Origin: a bacterium
Lineage (GTDB): Bacteria; Bacillota; Bacilli; Lactobacillales; Streptococcaceae
Assembly (NCBI GenBank): GCA_905221095.1
Contig: CAJNBV010000008.1
Span: forward strand, 1-64,000
Direction of reading: 5' to 3'
DNA length: 64,000 bases
Below the pieces are notes generated by a model. That model saw only the letters and a program-made list of their open reading frames with translations, searched no databases and had not been told where the DNA came from. This document shows, one piece after another, positions 1 to 8,847 of this stretch. Position numbers and translations under genes: made by a program. Numbering within the stretch: position 1 is the first letter of the stretch; each line of letters opens with the position of its first letter.

Positions 1-77
1 TAAAAGGACTTAGTCCTGTCCAATACAGAACTAAATCCTTTCAATAATTATTTGTCCAACTTTTTGGGGTCAGTACA
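1..77 (-). mobile_element. Probable terminal fragment of an IS3-type element, cut by the window edge
   Basis: Read on the minus strand, positions 77 to 53 give TGTACTGACCCCAAAAAGTT followed by GGACA, which looks like the terminal inverted repeat common in streptococcal IS3-family elements. Inside it (positions about 3-41) is an imperfect hairpin (AAAGGA..TTAGT / ACTAA.TCCTTT). No transposase frame is in the window, so the rest of the element would lie to the left of position 1. The assignment rests on the end motif alone and could be wrong. Confidence 0.4.
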
Positions 78-169
78 GTATCAAGGTTTTCATCAACACC
101 TGATTATGCGTTTTTTGATTTTAAAGACTTTTTCCCCAGCTTTTTTGTAGTTTATATGGTCGTCCTCAA

Positions 170-979
170 TCAGTTTTTACGATAAGCTTTAATACTATGA
201 CTATACCATTCTTGCATTTCTTTTGATGGTGGTGTCATATAATCGCCATACATCTGGGTTAAAAAATGGTCATATTTTTTAGGAACTGGCAACATACGGC
301 CTTCAAACTCAGTTAAGATGAGTTCTTTAAAGGTATCAACTGGGAAGACTTCTTTCATTCCTTCTTTACCAATCCCAATTCCTCCTTCATATTGAGGATT
401 GCTGGTTGCAACATTCTTGACTAGCTGATCAATTTTCTTGTAAAAGTAGCGAGGATTGACAAAGCGGAGGGCGTACCAGCTACATAATCTTAGAAAATCT
501 TTTAATTTGCTGTCACCGTGAACTGCTCGTGATTTTTTGATATAAGCTAGTTGACGAAGGGCCACATACTTATAACTCTTGTTGACAATGCTCAAATCTG
601 TAAAGCGATCAATTGGGAAGACATCGATAAAGAGACTGGTGTCATGACGCTTGTACTTAACATGGTCTTCGATAACGGTAGAAGTATCTAAAATCGATGC
701 AAAATTATGGAAGTACCAAGAAGAGGTATCGTAGGAAAGAACCTTATAGCGAGGGTGATTTTCTTCCTCAATAATCTTCAATAAACGTTCATAATCTTCA
801 CGATAGAGAGAAATATCAATATCATCATCCCAAGGAATCATACCTTTGTGGCGGATAGCACCAAGCATGGTTCCATAACTGAGAAAATAAGGAATATTAT
901 GTTTCTTACAAGTCTCATCAATATAATCTAGCAGAGCTAGTTGAATTTCTTTAATTTCTTCTTTTTCTAAATATTGCAT
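170..979 (-). CDS. licD2: LicD2, phosphocholine transferase of teichoic acids
   Basis: LicD-family protein of 269 residues that is expected to transfer phosphocholine from CDP-choline onto the N-acetylgalactosamine residues of teichoic acid precursors in the cytoplasm. The family signature is clear at residues 36-55: GTMLGAIRHKGMIPWDDDID, with the metal-binding acidic DDDID. I place the start at 979, because GGAGGATT lies just before this ATG; the frame stays open upstream for 11 codons without a ribosome site. It begins 3 bases before the licD1 stop codon is passed, so the two genes are translationally adjacent. Assignment as licD2 rather than licD1 rests on its position distal to tacF. Confidence 0.93.
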   Translation of the reverse strand: MQYLEKEEIKEIQLALLDYIDETCKKHNIPYFLSYGTMLGAIRHKGMIPWDDDIDISLYREDYERLLKIIEEENHPRYKVLSYDTSSWYFHNFASILDTSTVIEDHVKYKRHDTSLFIDVFPIDRFTDLSIVNKSYKYVALRQLAYIKKSRAVHGDSKLKDFLRLCSWYALRFVNPRYFYKKIDQLVKNVATSNPQYEGGIGIGKEGMKEVFPVDTFKELILTEFEGRMLPVPKKYDHFLTQMYGDYMTPPSKEMQEWYSHSIKAYRKN

Positions 980-980
980 C

Positions 981-1784
981 CTAATCCTCCAATTTGTAGG
1001 CATGAAATTCATGACTGTAGAAGCGTTTTTCTTCAGGTGGCAAGGTCATATAATCCCCATAAAATTGAGTTAAAATTGTATCAAATTTTTCAGGTGCTGG
1101 AAGGCTTAAATTCTCAAAGGGTAAATCAATTGTTTTATCAAAGGTACCACTCGGGAAGACTTCCTTTTCCTTAAATTTAGAAGGGATAAAGGCCATATAC
1201 TGTCCATCCTCACGACTATATTTTTGAATTTCTTTCTCGATTTTATTTGCAAAATAACGAGGAGAAACAGGTCGAAGGAGCAACCAAAAGGCTGTTCGTA
1301 TCCAATCTTTTAAAAGGCTGTCTTTATAGACTATATTTTTGTGTTTGCTGAAAGACAGAAGTTTAAAACTTTCCAGTTTATAACAAGTATCAATAACCTT
1401 AGGATCATTAAATCGGTCCATAGGGAAAATGTCAATAAAGACACCAGACTCATAGGTTTTTGTATTTCGAGTATCGATTATTTTAGTCGTACTGTCGGTT
1501 ATTTTGATAAAGTTGTTAAAGTAGTTCTTATCTGTCTCTAAGGATAAGAGCTTATATTTGCTTTTTTCCTTTTGAAAAATGTTAATAAATCGTTGATAGT
1601 CTTCTCGAGGCATGGATAAATCAATATCGTCGTCCCAAGGGATAAAGCCCTCATGTCGAACTGCCCCAATCAGGGTCCCGTAGTTAATAATATAGTTGAT
1701 ATTGTGCTTTTTACAGAGAGTATCAATATAATCCAAAATTTCTAATTCAATTTGTTTGGCATCTTCAATGGTTAGTTGTTTCAT
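981..1784 (-). CDS. licD1: LicD1, phosphocholine transferase of teichoic acids
   Basis: 267-residue LicD-family protein, paralogue of its downstream neighbour. The signature GTLIGAVRHEGFIPWDDDID is at residues 36-55, the same position as in LicD2. In pneumococcus LicD1 and LicD2 each decorate a different GalNAc of the repeat unit with phosphocholine, which anchors the choline-binding proteins. ATG is preceded by GGAGTTTAAA. The gene lies between tacF (10 bases upstream) and licD2, forming the lic2 operon on the minus strand. Confidence 0.93.
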   Translation of the reverse strand: MKQLTIEDAKQIELEILDYIDTLCKKHNINYIINYGTLIGAVRHEGFIPWDDDIDLSMPREDYQRFINIFQKEKSKYKLLSLETDKNYFNNFIKITDSTTKIIDTRNTKTYESGVFIDIFPMDRFNDPKVIDTCYKLESFKLLSFSKHKNIVYKDSLLKDWIRTAFWLLLRPVSPRYFANKIEKEIQKYSREDGQYMAFIPSKFKEKEVFPSGTFDKTIDLPFENLSLPAPEKFDTILTQFYGDYMTLPPEEKRFYSHEFHAYKLED

Positions 1785-1793
1785 TTTAAACTC

Positions 1794-3281
1794 CTATGAT
1801 CTTTTGAATTTATTTTTTAAGGCTAAGACATGGTTTAAAAATTCATAGAAAATGCTATCTTTGGTAAAGACTAGTAGGCCAATATAAGAGATAGCTGATA
1901 GCAAGACAATCAAACCAGTATTAATCAAAAACGGCAAATTAATGACCATATCCACAGGATACAAGAAATTAATCAGGAAATAAATTGCTACAAAGGAAAG
2001 TGAAAAGAGAGAGTATCGAACAGTATAGCTGAAGATATGTCCCAAGTGAATAAGCTGTTTTCTATGGATGAAAATGATATAGAAGACAAGTAGAGAGGCC
2101 TCAGATAGCATAGTTGTGAGTAGGTAGCATTCAGGAGCCACTATATGGTTGAAAAAGAGGAGACTATTTAAGCCCAAATTGAGTAATCCAGCGAAGACTG
2201 TATAGACTGTGATACGTTTTTCATAGCCATTTGTAAAGAGAATTTGGGAACCAAGAATGGTATCTAAAGCTAGGATGATCGTCCGAAAAGCGAAGAGAGA
2301 GGTCAAGATGCCGCCCCCGATATATTTTTCACTGCCGTATAGTAGGATGGCATTTGGTCCTAAAACCATGAGCCCAAAACTTAAAGGAATGATAAAGAAG
2401 TTAAAGATTCGACTACCTCTATTAACCAAGGAAACATAGGCTTCCTTATCTCCTTTCCCCAGATAGTAACTGAGGCGTGGAACACTCACTCCAATTGCAC
2501 CTGTTACAACACCAGCAATAACGGTCACAATACGCTGAGCCATGGTATAGTAACTAACGTTGACATCAATCCCTGTTTTAACGAGGAAGAGACGATCCAA
2601 AAAAGTGAAGAGCATATTGGCATTGGCAAAGACCAACATGGCTGTCAAAGGGAGAAAGAGTGGTTTAAAATCACTTAGGTGAATTCTAACAAGTTTGATG
2701 TCTCTTTTTATCCAAAAATAACTAATCAGGTAGTTAATCAGTGTCGATAAACTCATCACAAGTGTATAGACAACAATATCGTGCTCATTTTTGACAAAAA
2801 GGAAAATAGAGACCAACATCATGATACGGATGAAGGCAGTCTTGTAAAAGAGAAAACTGTAATTTTCCAGAGCTTCATTGACCCATTCGATTGAAAAAAT
2901 CTGGGCAATGAGTTGAATCCCCATAACAAGGTAGACCTTTTTGACGATTGGATTATCAGTAAAGAAGAGAGGATAGGCAAGGATATAGACAGCGGTGGTC
3001 AAAATTGTACAAGCTATGCACAAATAAAAAAGACTAGAGAAGGTTCTATTCAGATCTTTTTTGTTATCCTTGACATTGCTGATAGCCCGTAAACCGTAGT
3101 TATAGACCCCATAAGTTGCAAAGGGTAAGAAAAATGACAAAATTGTGTCGACTGAGTTGAAGTAACCATAGTCAGTCCGGTCCAAGACACGCGCGACATA
3201 GGTACCAGTTAAGATGGGAAAAATAATATTTAAGACACGAATTCCCATGTAAGATAGAGCGTTTAATTTTATACTTTTCAT
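1794..3281 (-). CDS. tacF: TacF, teichoic acid repeat-unit flippase
   Basis: 495-residue polytopic membrane protein with about 14 hydrophobic segments, of the MOP/Wzx-like polysaccharide exporter superfamily. In pneumococci TacF flips undecaprenyl-linked teichoic acid units and normally accepts only choline-decorated ones, so it couples growth to choline. It is identified by family appearance and by being the first gene of the lic2 operon with licD1 and licD2. The ATG at 3281 has GAGGTAA eight bases upstream; a TGATATAAT extended -10 lies about 20 bases upstream. No truncation is evident. Confidence 0.92.
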   Translation of the reverse strand: MKSIKLNALSYMGIRVLNIIFPILTGTYVARVLDRTDYGYFNSVDTILSFFLPFATYGVYNYGLRAISNVKDNKKDLNRTFSSLFYLCIACTILTTAVYILAYPLFFTDNPIVKKVYLVMGIQLIAQIFSIEWVNEALENYSFLFYKTAFIRIMMLVSIFLFVKNEHDIVVYTLVMSLSTLINYLISYFWIKRDIKLVRIHLSDFKPLFLPLTAMLVFANANMLFTFLDRLFLVKTGIDVNVSYYTMAQRIVTVIAGVVTGAIGVSVPRLSYYLGKGDKEAYVSLVNRGSRIFNFFIIPLSFGLMVLGPNAILLYGSEKYIGGGILTSLFAFRTIILALDTILGSQILFTNGYEKRITVYTVFAGLLNLGLNSLLFFNHIVAPECYLLTTMLSEASLLVFYIIFIHRKQLIHLGHIFSYTVRYSLFSLSFVAIYFLINFLYPVDMVINLPFLINTGLIVLLSAISYIGLLVFTKDSIFYEFLNHVLALKNKFKRS

Positions 3282-3300
3282 TCAATTTACCTCGTTTTTC

Positions 3301-3309
3301 ATTATATCA
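3301..3309 (-). promoter_or_regulatory. Promoter of tacF-licD1-licD2 (extended -10)
   Basis: On the minus strand TGATATAAT (TGn plus a perfect -10 hexamer) stands 20 bases before the tacF ATG. A recognisable -35 is weak (TTCTTA, 16 bases upstream). Extended -10 elements without a good -35 recur through this window. Confidence 0.6.
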
Positions 3310-3341
3310 TAAAGTCAGCTAATAAGAAATGAAGGGCAGTA

Positions 3342-3446
3342 ATACTCTTCGAAAATCAAATTCAAACCACGTCAGTGTCGCCTTACCGTACTCAAGTACA
3401 GCTTACGGCTAGCTTTCTAGTTTGCTTTTTGATTTTCATTGAGTAT
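3342..3446. repeat. BOX element, A-C type without boxB
   Basis: Begins ATACTCTTCGAAAATC and carries the boxA core CCACGTCAGTGTCGCCTTACCGTA in split form, then the boxC part ending GATTTTCATTGAGTAT. The outer ends are inverted repeats (ATACTC/GAGTAT), as in BOX elements of pneumococcus and relatives. No boxB module is present. It occupies the gap between the divergent lic2 and lic1 operons, outside the CiaR box. Confidence 0.88.
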
Positions 3447-3482
3447 AATTCAAGTAATCACTTTGAAGTTTCAAAGCTTAAT

Positions 3483-3510
3483 TTTAAGTTTTCTTTAAGG
3501 AAAGTATATT
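3483..3510 (+). promoter_or_regulatory. CiaR direct repeat and distal lic1 promoter
   Basis: TTTAAG at 3483-3488, five bases (TTTTC), then TTTAAG at 3494-3499. This matches exactly the CiaR recognition sequence TTTAAG-N5-TTTAAG known from pneumococcus, where the lic operon belongs to the CiaRH regulon. The first repeat lies 16 bases before TATATT (3505-3510), consistent with a -35/-10 arrangement. Transcription from here would give a leader of about 200 bases before tarI. Confidence 0.8.
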
Positions 3511-3657
3511 ATTCTGAAGAACTCTAAAATTTCACAGCCATTTATTAGTAATGGCTACAGAATTCCTAGTTATTATTAGAAATGGGCTAGTTTCTTTGAA
3601 TAATAGAACTGCTTAACCCTCCTATTCTAGAACGGGAGGTCTAGTATTTCTTTCATG
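3511..3657 (+). other. Structured leader between the two lic1 promoters
   Basis: This part of the 440-base lic2-lic1 gap holds no gene. It contains a 7-bp stem-loop AGCCATT/AATGGCT (3536-3556) and a second hairpin built on CCTCC/GGAGG with an inner TTC/GAA (about 3619-3640), followed by a T-rich but not uninterrupted tract. It would be transcribed only from the CiaR-linked promoter. It may be a leader or a small transcript of its own; the sequence does not decide. Confidence 0.4.
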
Positions 3658-3671
3658 ATAGGGCTAGATTG

Positions 3672-3680
3672 TGGTATAAT
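3672..3680 (+). promoter_or_regulatory. Proximal lic1 promoter (extended -10)
   Basis: TGGTATAAT, an extended -10 with a perfect hexamer at 3675-3680, 41 bases before the tarI ATG. The -35 region is poor. It probably gives basal transcription of tarIJ-licABC independent of CiaR. Confidence 0.65.
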
Positions 3681-3721
3681 AGAGAGAATAAGTTTTTTTA
3701 GTAAGACAAAGGAGAAAATAG

Positions 3722-4429
3722 ATGATTTATGCAGGAATTCTTGCCGGTGGAACTGGCACACGCATGGGAATCAGTAACTTGCCAAAACAATTTTTAGAGC
3801 TAGGTGATCGACCTATTTTGATTCATACAATTGAAAAATTTGTCTTGGAACCAAGCATTGAAAAAATTGTAGTTGGTGTTCATGGAGACTGGGTTTCTCA
3901 TGCAGAGGATCTTGTAGATAAATATCTGCCTCTTCATAAGGATCGTATCATCATTACAAAGGGTGGTGCTGACCGCAATACGAGTATTGAGAAAATCATT
4001 GAAGCCATTGATGCTTATCGTCCGCTTACTCCAGAGGACATCGTTGTTACCCACGATTCTGTTCGTCCATTTATTACGCTTCGCATGATTCAAGACAATA
4101 TCAAACTTTGTCAAGATCATGACGCAGTGGACACAGTAGTTGAAGCGGTTGATACTATCGTTGAAAGCACTAATGGTCAATTTATTACAGATATTCCAAA
4201 TCGTGCTCACCTTTATCAAGGACAAACACCTCAAACATTCCGTTGCAAGGACTTCATGGACCTTTACGGTTCTCTATCTGCTGAAGAGAAAGAAATCTTG
4301 ACAGATGCGTGTAAAATCTTTGTGATTAAAGGAAAAGATGTAGCTTTGGCCAAGGGTGAATACTCAAATCTTAAAATTACAACAGTAACAGATTTGAAGA
4401 TTGCAAAGAGTATGATTGAGAAAGACTAG
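3722..4429 (+). CDS. tarI: TarI, ribitol-5-phosphate cytidylyltransferase
   Basis: 235-residue IspD/TarI-type nucleotidyltransferase that makes CDP-ribitol for teichoic acid synthesis. The nucleotide-binding start GILAGGTGTRMG is at residues 5-16, followed by PKQF at 21-24, both typical of the family. IspD itself (isoprenoid synthesis) is the alternative, but mevalonate-using streptococci lack that pathway and the next gene is tarJ. AAAGGAG precedes the ATG. First gene of the lic1 operon, 5 bases from tarJ. Confidence 0.93.
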   Translation: MIYAGILAGGTGTRMGISNLPKQFLELGDRPILIHTIEKFVLEPSIEKIVVGVHGDWVSHAEDLVDKYLPLHKDRIIITKGGADRNTSIEKIIEAIDAYRPLTPEDIVVTHDSVRPFITLRMIQDNIKLCQDHDAVDTVVEAVDTIVESTNGQFITDIPNRAHLYQGQTPQTFRCKDFMDLYGSLSAEEKEILTDACKIFVIKGKDVALAKGEYSNLKITTVTDLKIAKSMIEKD

Positions 4430-4433
4430 TAAA

Positions 4434-5456
4434 ATGATTAATCAAATTTATCAACTAACTAAGCCTAAGTTTATCAATGTCAAATACCAGGAAGAGGCTA
4501 TAGATCAGGAAAATCATATCCTTATCCGTCCCAACTACATGGCGGTCTGTCATGCGGATCAGCGTTATTACCAAGGAAAACGTGATCCCAAGATTTTGAA
4601 TAAAAAGCTTCCAATGGCAATGATTCACGAGTCATGTGGAACCGTTATTTCTGACCCGACCGGAACCTATGAAGTTGGTCAAAAAGTTGTCATGATTCCT
4701 AATCAGCCTCCTATGCAGAGTGATGAAGAATTCTACGAGAACTACATGACAGGGACCCATTTCTTGTCTAGTGGCTTTGATGGCTTTATGAGAGAGTTTG
4801 TTTCTCTCCCTAAAGATCGTGTGGTGGCTTATGATGCTATCGAAGATACGGTTGCAGCGATTACAGAGTTTGTCAGTGTCGGTATGCACGCTATGAATCG
4901 TCTATTGACTCTTGCTCATAGCAAGCGGGACCGAATCGCCGTTATCGGAGATGGAAGTTTAGCATTTGTGGTTGCCAATATTATCAACTATACTTTGCCA
5001 GAAGCAGAGATTGTGGTTATTGGTCGTCATTGGGAAAAATTGGAACTCTTCTCATTTGCCAAAGAATGCTATATTACTGACAATATTCCTGAAGATTTGG
5101 CCTTTGACCATGCTTTTGAGTGTTGTGGTGGTGATGGTACTGGACCAGCTATTAATGATTTGATTCGCTATATTCGTCCTCAGGGAACGATTCTTATGAT
5201 GGGAGTTAGTGAGTATAAAGTCAACATCAATACACGCGATGCCTTAGAAAAAGGCTTGCTCTTGGTTGGTTCCTCTCGTTCTGGTCGCATTGATTTTGAA
5301 AATGCAATCCAAATGATGGAAGTCAAGAAATTCGCAAATCGTCTTAAAAATATCCTTTATCTAGAAGAACCTGTAAGAGAAATTAAAGATATTCACCGTG
5401 TCTTTGCGACCGATTTAAATACAGCATTTAAAACTGTATTTAAGTGGGAAGTATAG
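4434..5456 (+). CDS. tarJ: TarJ, ribulose-5-phosphate reductase
   Basis: Medium-chain dehydrogenase/reductase-type enzyme that reduces ribulose 5-phosphate to ribitol 5-phosphate, the substrate of TarI. The N-terminal domain carries residues of the metal site (CHADQRYYQG; MIHESCG) and the middle of the protein the nucleotide-binding stretch around VIGDGSLAFVVANI. I choose ATG 4434 (340 residues); an alternative TTG six codons upstream overlaps tarI. No strong ribosome site is visible, so translation may be coupled to tarI, which ends 4 bases before. Confidence 0.92.
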   Translation: MINQIYQLTKPKFINVKYQEEAIDQENHILIRPNYMAVCHADQRYYQGKRDPKILNKKLPMAMIHESCGTVISDPTGTYEVGQKVVMIPNQPPMQSDEEFYENYMTGTHFLSSGFDGFMREFVSLPKDRVVAYDAIEDTVAAITEFVSVGMHAMNRLLTLAHSKRDRIAVIGDGSLAFVVANIINYTLPEAEIVVIGRHWEKLELFSFAKECYITDNIPEDLAFDHAFECCGGDGTGPAINDLIRYIRPQGTILMMGVSEYKVNINTRDALEKGLLLVGSSRSGRIDFENAIQMMEVKKFANRLKNILYLEEPVREIKDIHRVFATDLNTAFKTVFKWEV

Positions 5457-5472
5457 GTGCTGGAGGTTAATT

Positions 5473-6330
5473 GTGGAGAAAATCATTAAAGAAAAAATTT
5501 CTTCCTTACTTAGTGCAGAAGAGGAAGTCCTCAGTGTTGAACAACTGGGGGGAATGACCAATCAAAACTATTTGGCCAAAACGACAAATAAGCAATACAT
5601 TGTTAAGTTCTTTGGTAAAGGGACAGAAAAGCTGATCAATCGTCAAGATGAAAAGTACAATCTTGAACTACTAAAGGATTTAGACTTAGATGTAAAAAAT
5701 TATCTTTTTGATATTGAAGCTGGTATCAAAGTAAATGAGTATATCGAATCTGCAATCACGCTTGATTCAAATACAATCAAGACTAAATTTGATAAAATTG
5801 CTCCAATATTACAAACCATTCATGCGTCTGGCAAGGAATTAAGAGGAGAATTTGCTCCTTTTGAAGAAATCAAAAAATACGAATCCTTGATTGAGGAAAA
5901 AATCCCTTATGCCAACTATGAAGCTGTTCGAGAAGAAGTCTTCTCCTTAGAGAACAGATTGGCTGACTTAGGTGTTGACAGAAAATCTTGTCATATCGAT
6001 TTGGTGCCTGAAAACTTTATCGAATCACCACAAGGACGACTTTATCTGATTGACTGGGAATATTCATCAATGAACGATCCAATGTGGGATTTGGCTGCTC
6101 TCTTTTTAGAGTCTGAATTCACTCGTCAAGAGGAAGAAGACTTCTTGTCTCACTATGAGAGTGAGCAAACACCTGTCTCTCGTGAAAAGATTGCCATTTA
6201 TAAAATTTTACAAGATGCTATTTGGAGTCTATGGACAGTCTACAAAGAAGAGCAAGGTGCAGATTTTGGTGACTATGGTGTGAGTCGTTACCAAAGAGCT
6301 GTTAAAGGTTTGTCATATTATGGAGGTTAA
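5473..6330 (+). CDS. licA: LicA (Pck), choline kinase
   Basis: 285-residue choline/ethanolamine kinase that phosphorylates imported choline with ATP, the first step towards CDP-choline. The aminoglycoside-phosphotransferase-like catalytic motif is HIDLVPEN at residues 174-181, and the metal-binding IDWEY is at 193-197. It starts with GTG, with GGAGGTTAATT directly upstream. It sits between tarJ and licB; its last codons contain the GGAGGTTAAG that serves as ribosome site for licB. Confidence 0.95.
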   Translation: MEKIIKEKISSLLSAEEEVLSVEQLGGMTNQNYLAKTTNKQYIVKFFGKGTEKLINRQDEKYNLELLKDLDLDVKNYLFDIEAGIKVNEYIESAITLDSNTIKTKFDKIAPILQTIHASGKELRGEFAPFEEIKKYESLIEEKIPYANYEAVREEVFSLENRLADLGVDRKSCHIDLVPENFIESPQGRLYLIDWEYSSMNDPMWDLAALFLESEFTRQEEEDFLSHYESEQTPVSREKIAIYKILQDAIWSLWTVYKEEQGADFGDYGVSRYQRAVKGLSYYGG

Positions 6331-6331
6331 G

Positions 6332-7210
6332 ATGAAAAATAAAAACGGAGTTTCCTTTGGTCTACTCTCAGGTGTTTTCTGGGGTTTAGGTCTAACGATT
6401 AGTGCTTATATCTTTTCGATTTTTACAGATTTGTCACCCTTTGTGGTGGCTGCTGCTCACGATTTCTTGAGTATCTTTATCTTACTAGCTTTTCTTTTAG
6501 TAAAAGAAGGAAAAGTTCGTCTCTCAATTTTCTTAAATATTCGCAATGTGAGTGTTATCATCGGAGCCTTGCTAGCAGGTCCAATCGGTATGCAGGCTAA
6601 CCTTTATGCGGTTAAGTATATCGGAAGTTCCTTAGCGTCATCTGTATCGGCTATCTACCCTGCGATTTCAGTTTTATTGGCTTTCTTCTTTTTGAAGCAC
6701 AAGATTTCGAAAAATACTGTCTTTGGAATTGTCTTGATTATTGGAGGGATAATTGCTCAGACCTATAAGGTAGAACAGGTCAATTCCTTCTACATTGGGA
6801 TTCTCTGTGCTTTAGTTTGTGCTATTGCATGGGGAAGTGAGAGTGTTCTTAGCTCTTTTGCCATGGAAAGTGAATTGAGTGAAATCGAAGCCCTCTTAAT
6901 CCGTCAAGTAACTTCATTCTTGTCCTATCTTGTGATTGTGCTCTTCTCTCATCAGTCATTTGTAGAAGTGGCCAATGGGCAATTGCTAGGTCTTATGATT
7001 GTCTTTGCAGCCTTTGATATGATTTCCTACTTGGCTTATTATATCGCTATCAATCGCTTGCAACCAGCCAAGGCAACAGGCTTGAACGTAAGCTATGTAG
7101 TTTGGACTGTCTTGTTCGCAGTTGTTTTCTTGGGTGCACCGCTAGATATGCTGACAATTATTACGTCACTTGTCGTTATTGCTGGAGTTTATATTATTAT
7201 TAAAGAATAA
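6332..7210 (+). CDS. licB: LicB, choline permease
   Basis: 292-residue membrane protein with ten hydrophobic segments in two EamA/DMT repeats; it is the high-affinity choline importer of the lic1 operon. The ATG at 6332 directly follows the licA stop and is preceded by GGAGGTTAAG. An in-frame ATG at 6320 overlaps licA, but it lies inside that ribosome site and is less likely. Function follows from the family and from its position between licA and licC. Confidence 0.93.
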   Translation: MKNKNGVSFGLLSGVFWGLGLTISAYIFSIFTDLSPFVVAAAHDFLSIFILLAFLLVKEGKVRLSIFLNIRNVSVIIGALLAGPIGMQANLYAVKYIGSSLASSVSAIYPAISVLLAFFFLKHKISKNTVFGIVLIIGGIIAQTYKVEQVNSFYIGILCALVCAIAWGSESVLSSFAMESELSEIEALLIRQVTSFLSYLVIVLFSHQSFVEVANGQLLGLMIVFAAFDMISYLAYYIAINRLQPAKATGLNVSYVVWTVLFAVVFLGAPLDMLTIITSLVVIAGVYIIIKE

Positions 7211-7221
7211 AGGAGATTCGT

Positions 7222-7911
7222 GTGAAAGCCATTATCTTAGCAGCGGGATTGGGAACTCGCTTGCGTCCTATGACTGAAAATACCCCTAAAGCCTTGGTTC
7301 AGGTTAATCAAAAACCTTTGATTGAGTACCAAATTGAGTTTCTCAAAGAAAAAGGAATCAATGACATCATCATCATCGTTGGTTACCTTAAAGAACAATT
7401 CGATTACTTGAAAGAGAAATATGGAGTTCGCCTCGTTTTCAATGATAAATACGCTGATTACAATAACTTTTACTCTCTCTATCTTGTAAAAGAAGAATTA
7501 GCCAACAGTTATGTTATTGATGCAGATAACTATCTCTTTAAAAATATGTTCCGCAATGATTTGACACGTTCGACTTATTTTAGTGTTTATCGTGAAGATT
7601 GTACCAACGAATGGTTCTTGGTCTATGGAGATGACTACAAGGTTCAAGACATCATTGTTGATAGCAAGGCAGGTCGCATCCTTAGTGGTGTATCCTTCTG
7701 GGATGCTCCAACAGCAGAAAAGATTGTCGGCTTTATCGACAAGGCCTATGCGAGTGGTGAATTTGTTGATCTCTATTGGGACAATATGGTTAAGGATAAT
7801 ATCAAAGAGCTAGATGTCTATGTTGAAGAATTAGAAGGCAATAGCATCTATGAAATCGATAGTGTCCAAGACTATCATAAATTAGAAGAAATTCTTAAAA
7901 ACGAAAATTAA
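7222..7911 (+). CDS. licC: LicC, CTP:phosphocholine cytidylyltransferase
   Basis: 229-residue sugar-nucleotidyltransferase-fold enzyme converting phosphocholine and CTP to CDP-choline, the donor used by LicD1 and LicD2. The NTP-binding loop AAGLGTRLRPMTENTPKAL spans residues 7-25. Start is GTG with AGGAGATTC upstream. It closes the tarIJ-licABC operon and is followed at once by a strong intrinsic terminator. Confidence 0.95.
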   Translation: MKAIILAAGLGTRLRPMTENTPKALVQVNQKPLIEYQIEFLKEKGINDIIIIVGYLKEQFDYLKEKYGVRLVFNDKYADYNNFYSLYLVKEELANSYVIDADNYLFKNMFRNDLTRSTYFSVYREDCTNEWFLVYGDDYKVQDIIVDSKAGRILSGVSFWDAPTAEKIVGFIDKAYASGEFVDLYWDNMVKDNIKELDVYVEELEGNSIYEIDSVQDYHKLEEILKNEN

Positions 7912-7919
7912 AAATTCCA

Positions 7920-7950
7920 ACATCTGGCTGAAATAGTCGGATGTTTTTTG
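7920..7950 (+). terminator. Intrinsic terminator after licC
   Basis: ACATCTGGCT and AGTCGGATGT form a 10-bp stem (with G-T pairs) around a 5-base loop, followed by TTTTTT. It separates the lic1 operon from the competence promoter of dprA. Confidence 0.85.
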
Positions 7951-7957
7951 ATTTTTT

Positions 7958-7965
7958 TACGAATA
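7958..7965 (+). promoter_or_regulatory. SigX (ComX) competence box of dprA
   Basis: TACGAATA, the exact consensus of the cin-box recognised by the competence sigma factor, lies 34 bases before the dprA start. DprA is a known late competence gene in pneumococcus. Confidence 0.85.
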
Positions 7966-7998
7966 GATAGATGAGTAGAAAAAGAAATGGAGCTATTT

Positions 7999-8847
7999 AT
8001 GAAAATCACAAACTATGAAATCTATAAGTTAAAAAAATCAGGTTTGACCAATCAACAGGTTTTGAAAGTTCTAGAATACGGTGAAAATGTCGATCAAGAA
8101 ATGTTGTTAGGTGACATTGCAGATATATCAGGTTGCCGAAATCCAGCTGTTTTTATGGAACGTTATTTTCAGATAGACGATGCGCATTTGGAGAAGGAAT
8201 TTCAAAAATTTCCATCTTTCTCTATTTTAGACGACTGTTATCCTTGGGACTTGAGTGAAATTTATGATGCACCTGTGCTTTTATTTTACAAGGGAAATCT
8301 GGACCACTTGAAATTTCCTAAAGTAGCAGTTGTGGGTAGTCGTGCTTGTAGCAAACAGGGAGCTAAGTCAGTTGAAAAAGTCATTCAGGGATTGGAAAAT
8401 GAACTAGTTATTGTCAGTGGATTAGCCAAGGGCATTGACACAGCAGCTCATATGGCAGCTCTACAGAATGGTGGCAAAACCATTGCAGTGATTGGAACAG
8501 GTCTGGATGTATTTTATCCTAAAGCCAATAAACGTTTGCAAGACTACATCGGCAATGACCATCTAGTTCTCAGTGAGTACGGGCCTGGTGAACAACCTCT
8601 GAAATTTCATTTTCCTGCGCGTAATCGCATCATTGCTGGACTTTGTCGTGGTGTGATTGTAGCAGAGGCCAAGATGCGCTCAGGTAGTCTCATTACCTGT
8701 GAGCGAGCAATGGAAGAAGGCCGCGATGTCTTTGCTATACCTGGTAGCATTTTAGATGGACTATCAGACGGTTGTCATCACTTGATTCAGGAAGGAGCAA
8801 AATTGGTGACCAGCGGGCAAGATGTTCTTGCGGAATTTGAATTTTAA
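7999..8847 (+). CDS. dprA: DprA, DNA-processing protein of natural transformation
   Basis: 282-residue protein of the DprA/Smf family. It protects incoming single-stranded DNA, loads RecA on it, and in pneumococcus also shuts off competence through ComE. A short N-terminal helical domain (about residues 1-85) precedes the extended Rossmann fold, with VGSRACSKQGAK, SGLAKGIDTAAHMAAL and the RNRIIAGL stretch. I place the start at 7999 (ATGAAAATC) with GGAG eight bases upstream; an in-frame ATG four codons earlier overlaps that site. Expression is expected from the SigX box upstream. A BOX element starts directly after the stop codon. Confidence 0.95.
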   Translation: MKITNYEIYKLKKSGLTNQQVLKVLEYGENVDQEMLLGDIADISGCRNPAVFMERYFQIDDAHLEKEFQKFPSFSILDDCYPWDLSEIYDAPVLLFYKGNLDHLKFPKVAVVGSRACSKQGAKSVEKVIQGLENELVIVSGLAKGIDTAAHMAALQNGGKTIAVIGTGLDVFYPKANKRLQDYIGNDHLVLSEYGPGEQPLKFHFPARNRIIAGLCRGVIVAEAKMRSGSLITCERAMEEGRDVFAIPGSILDGLSDGCHHLIQEGAKLVTSGQDVLAEFEF

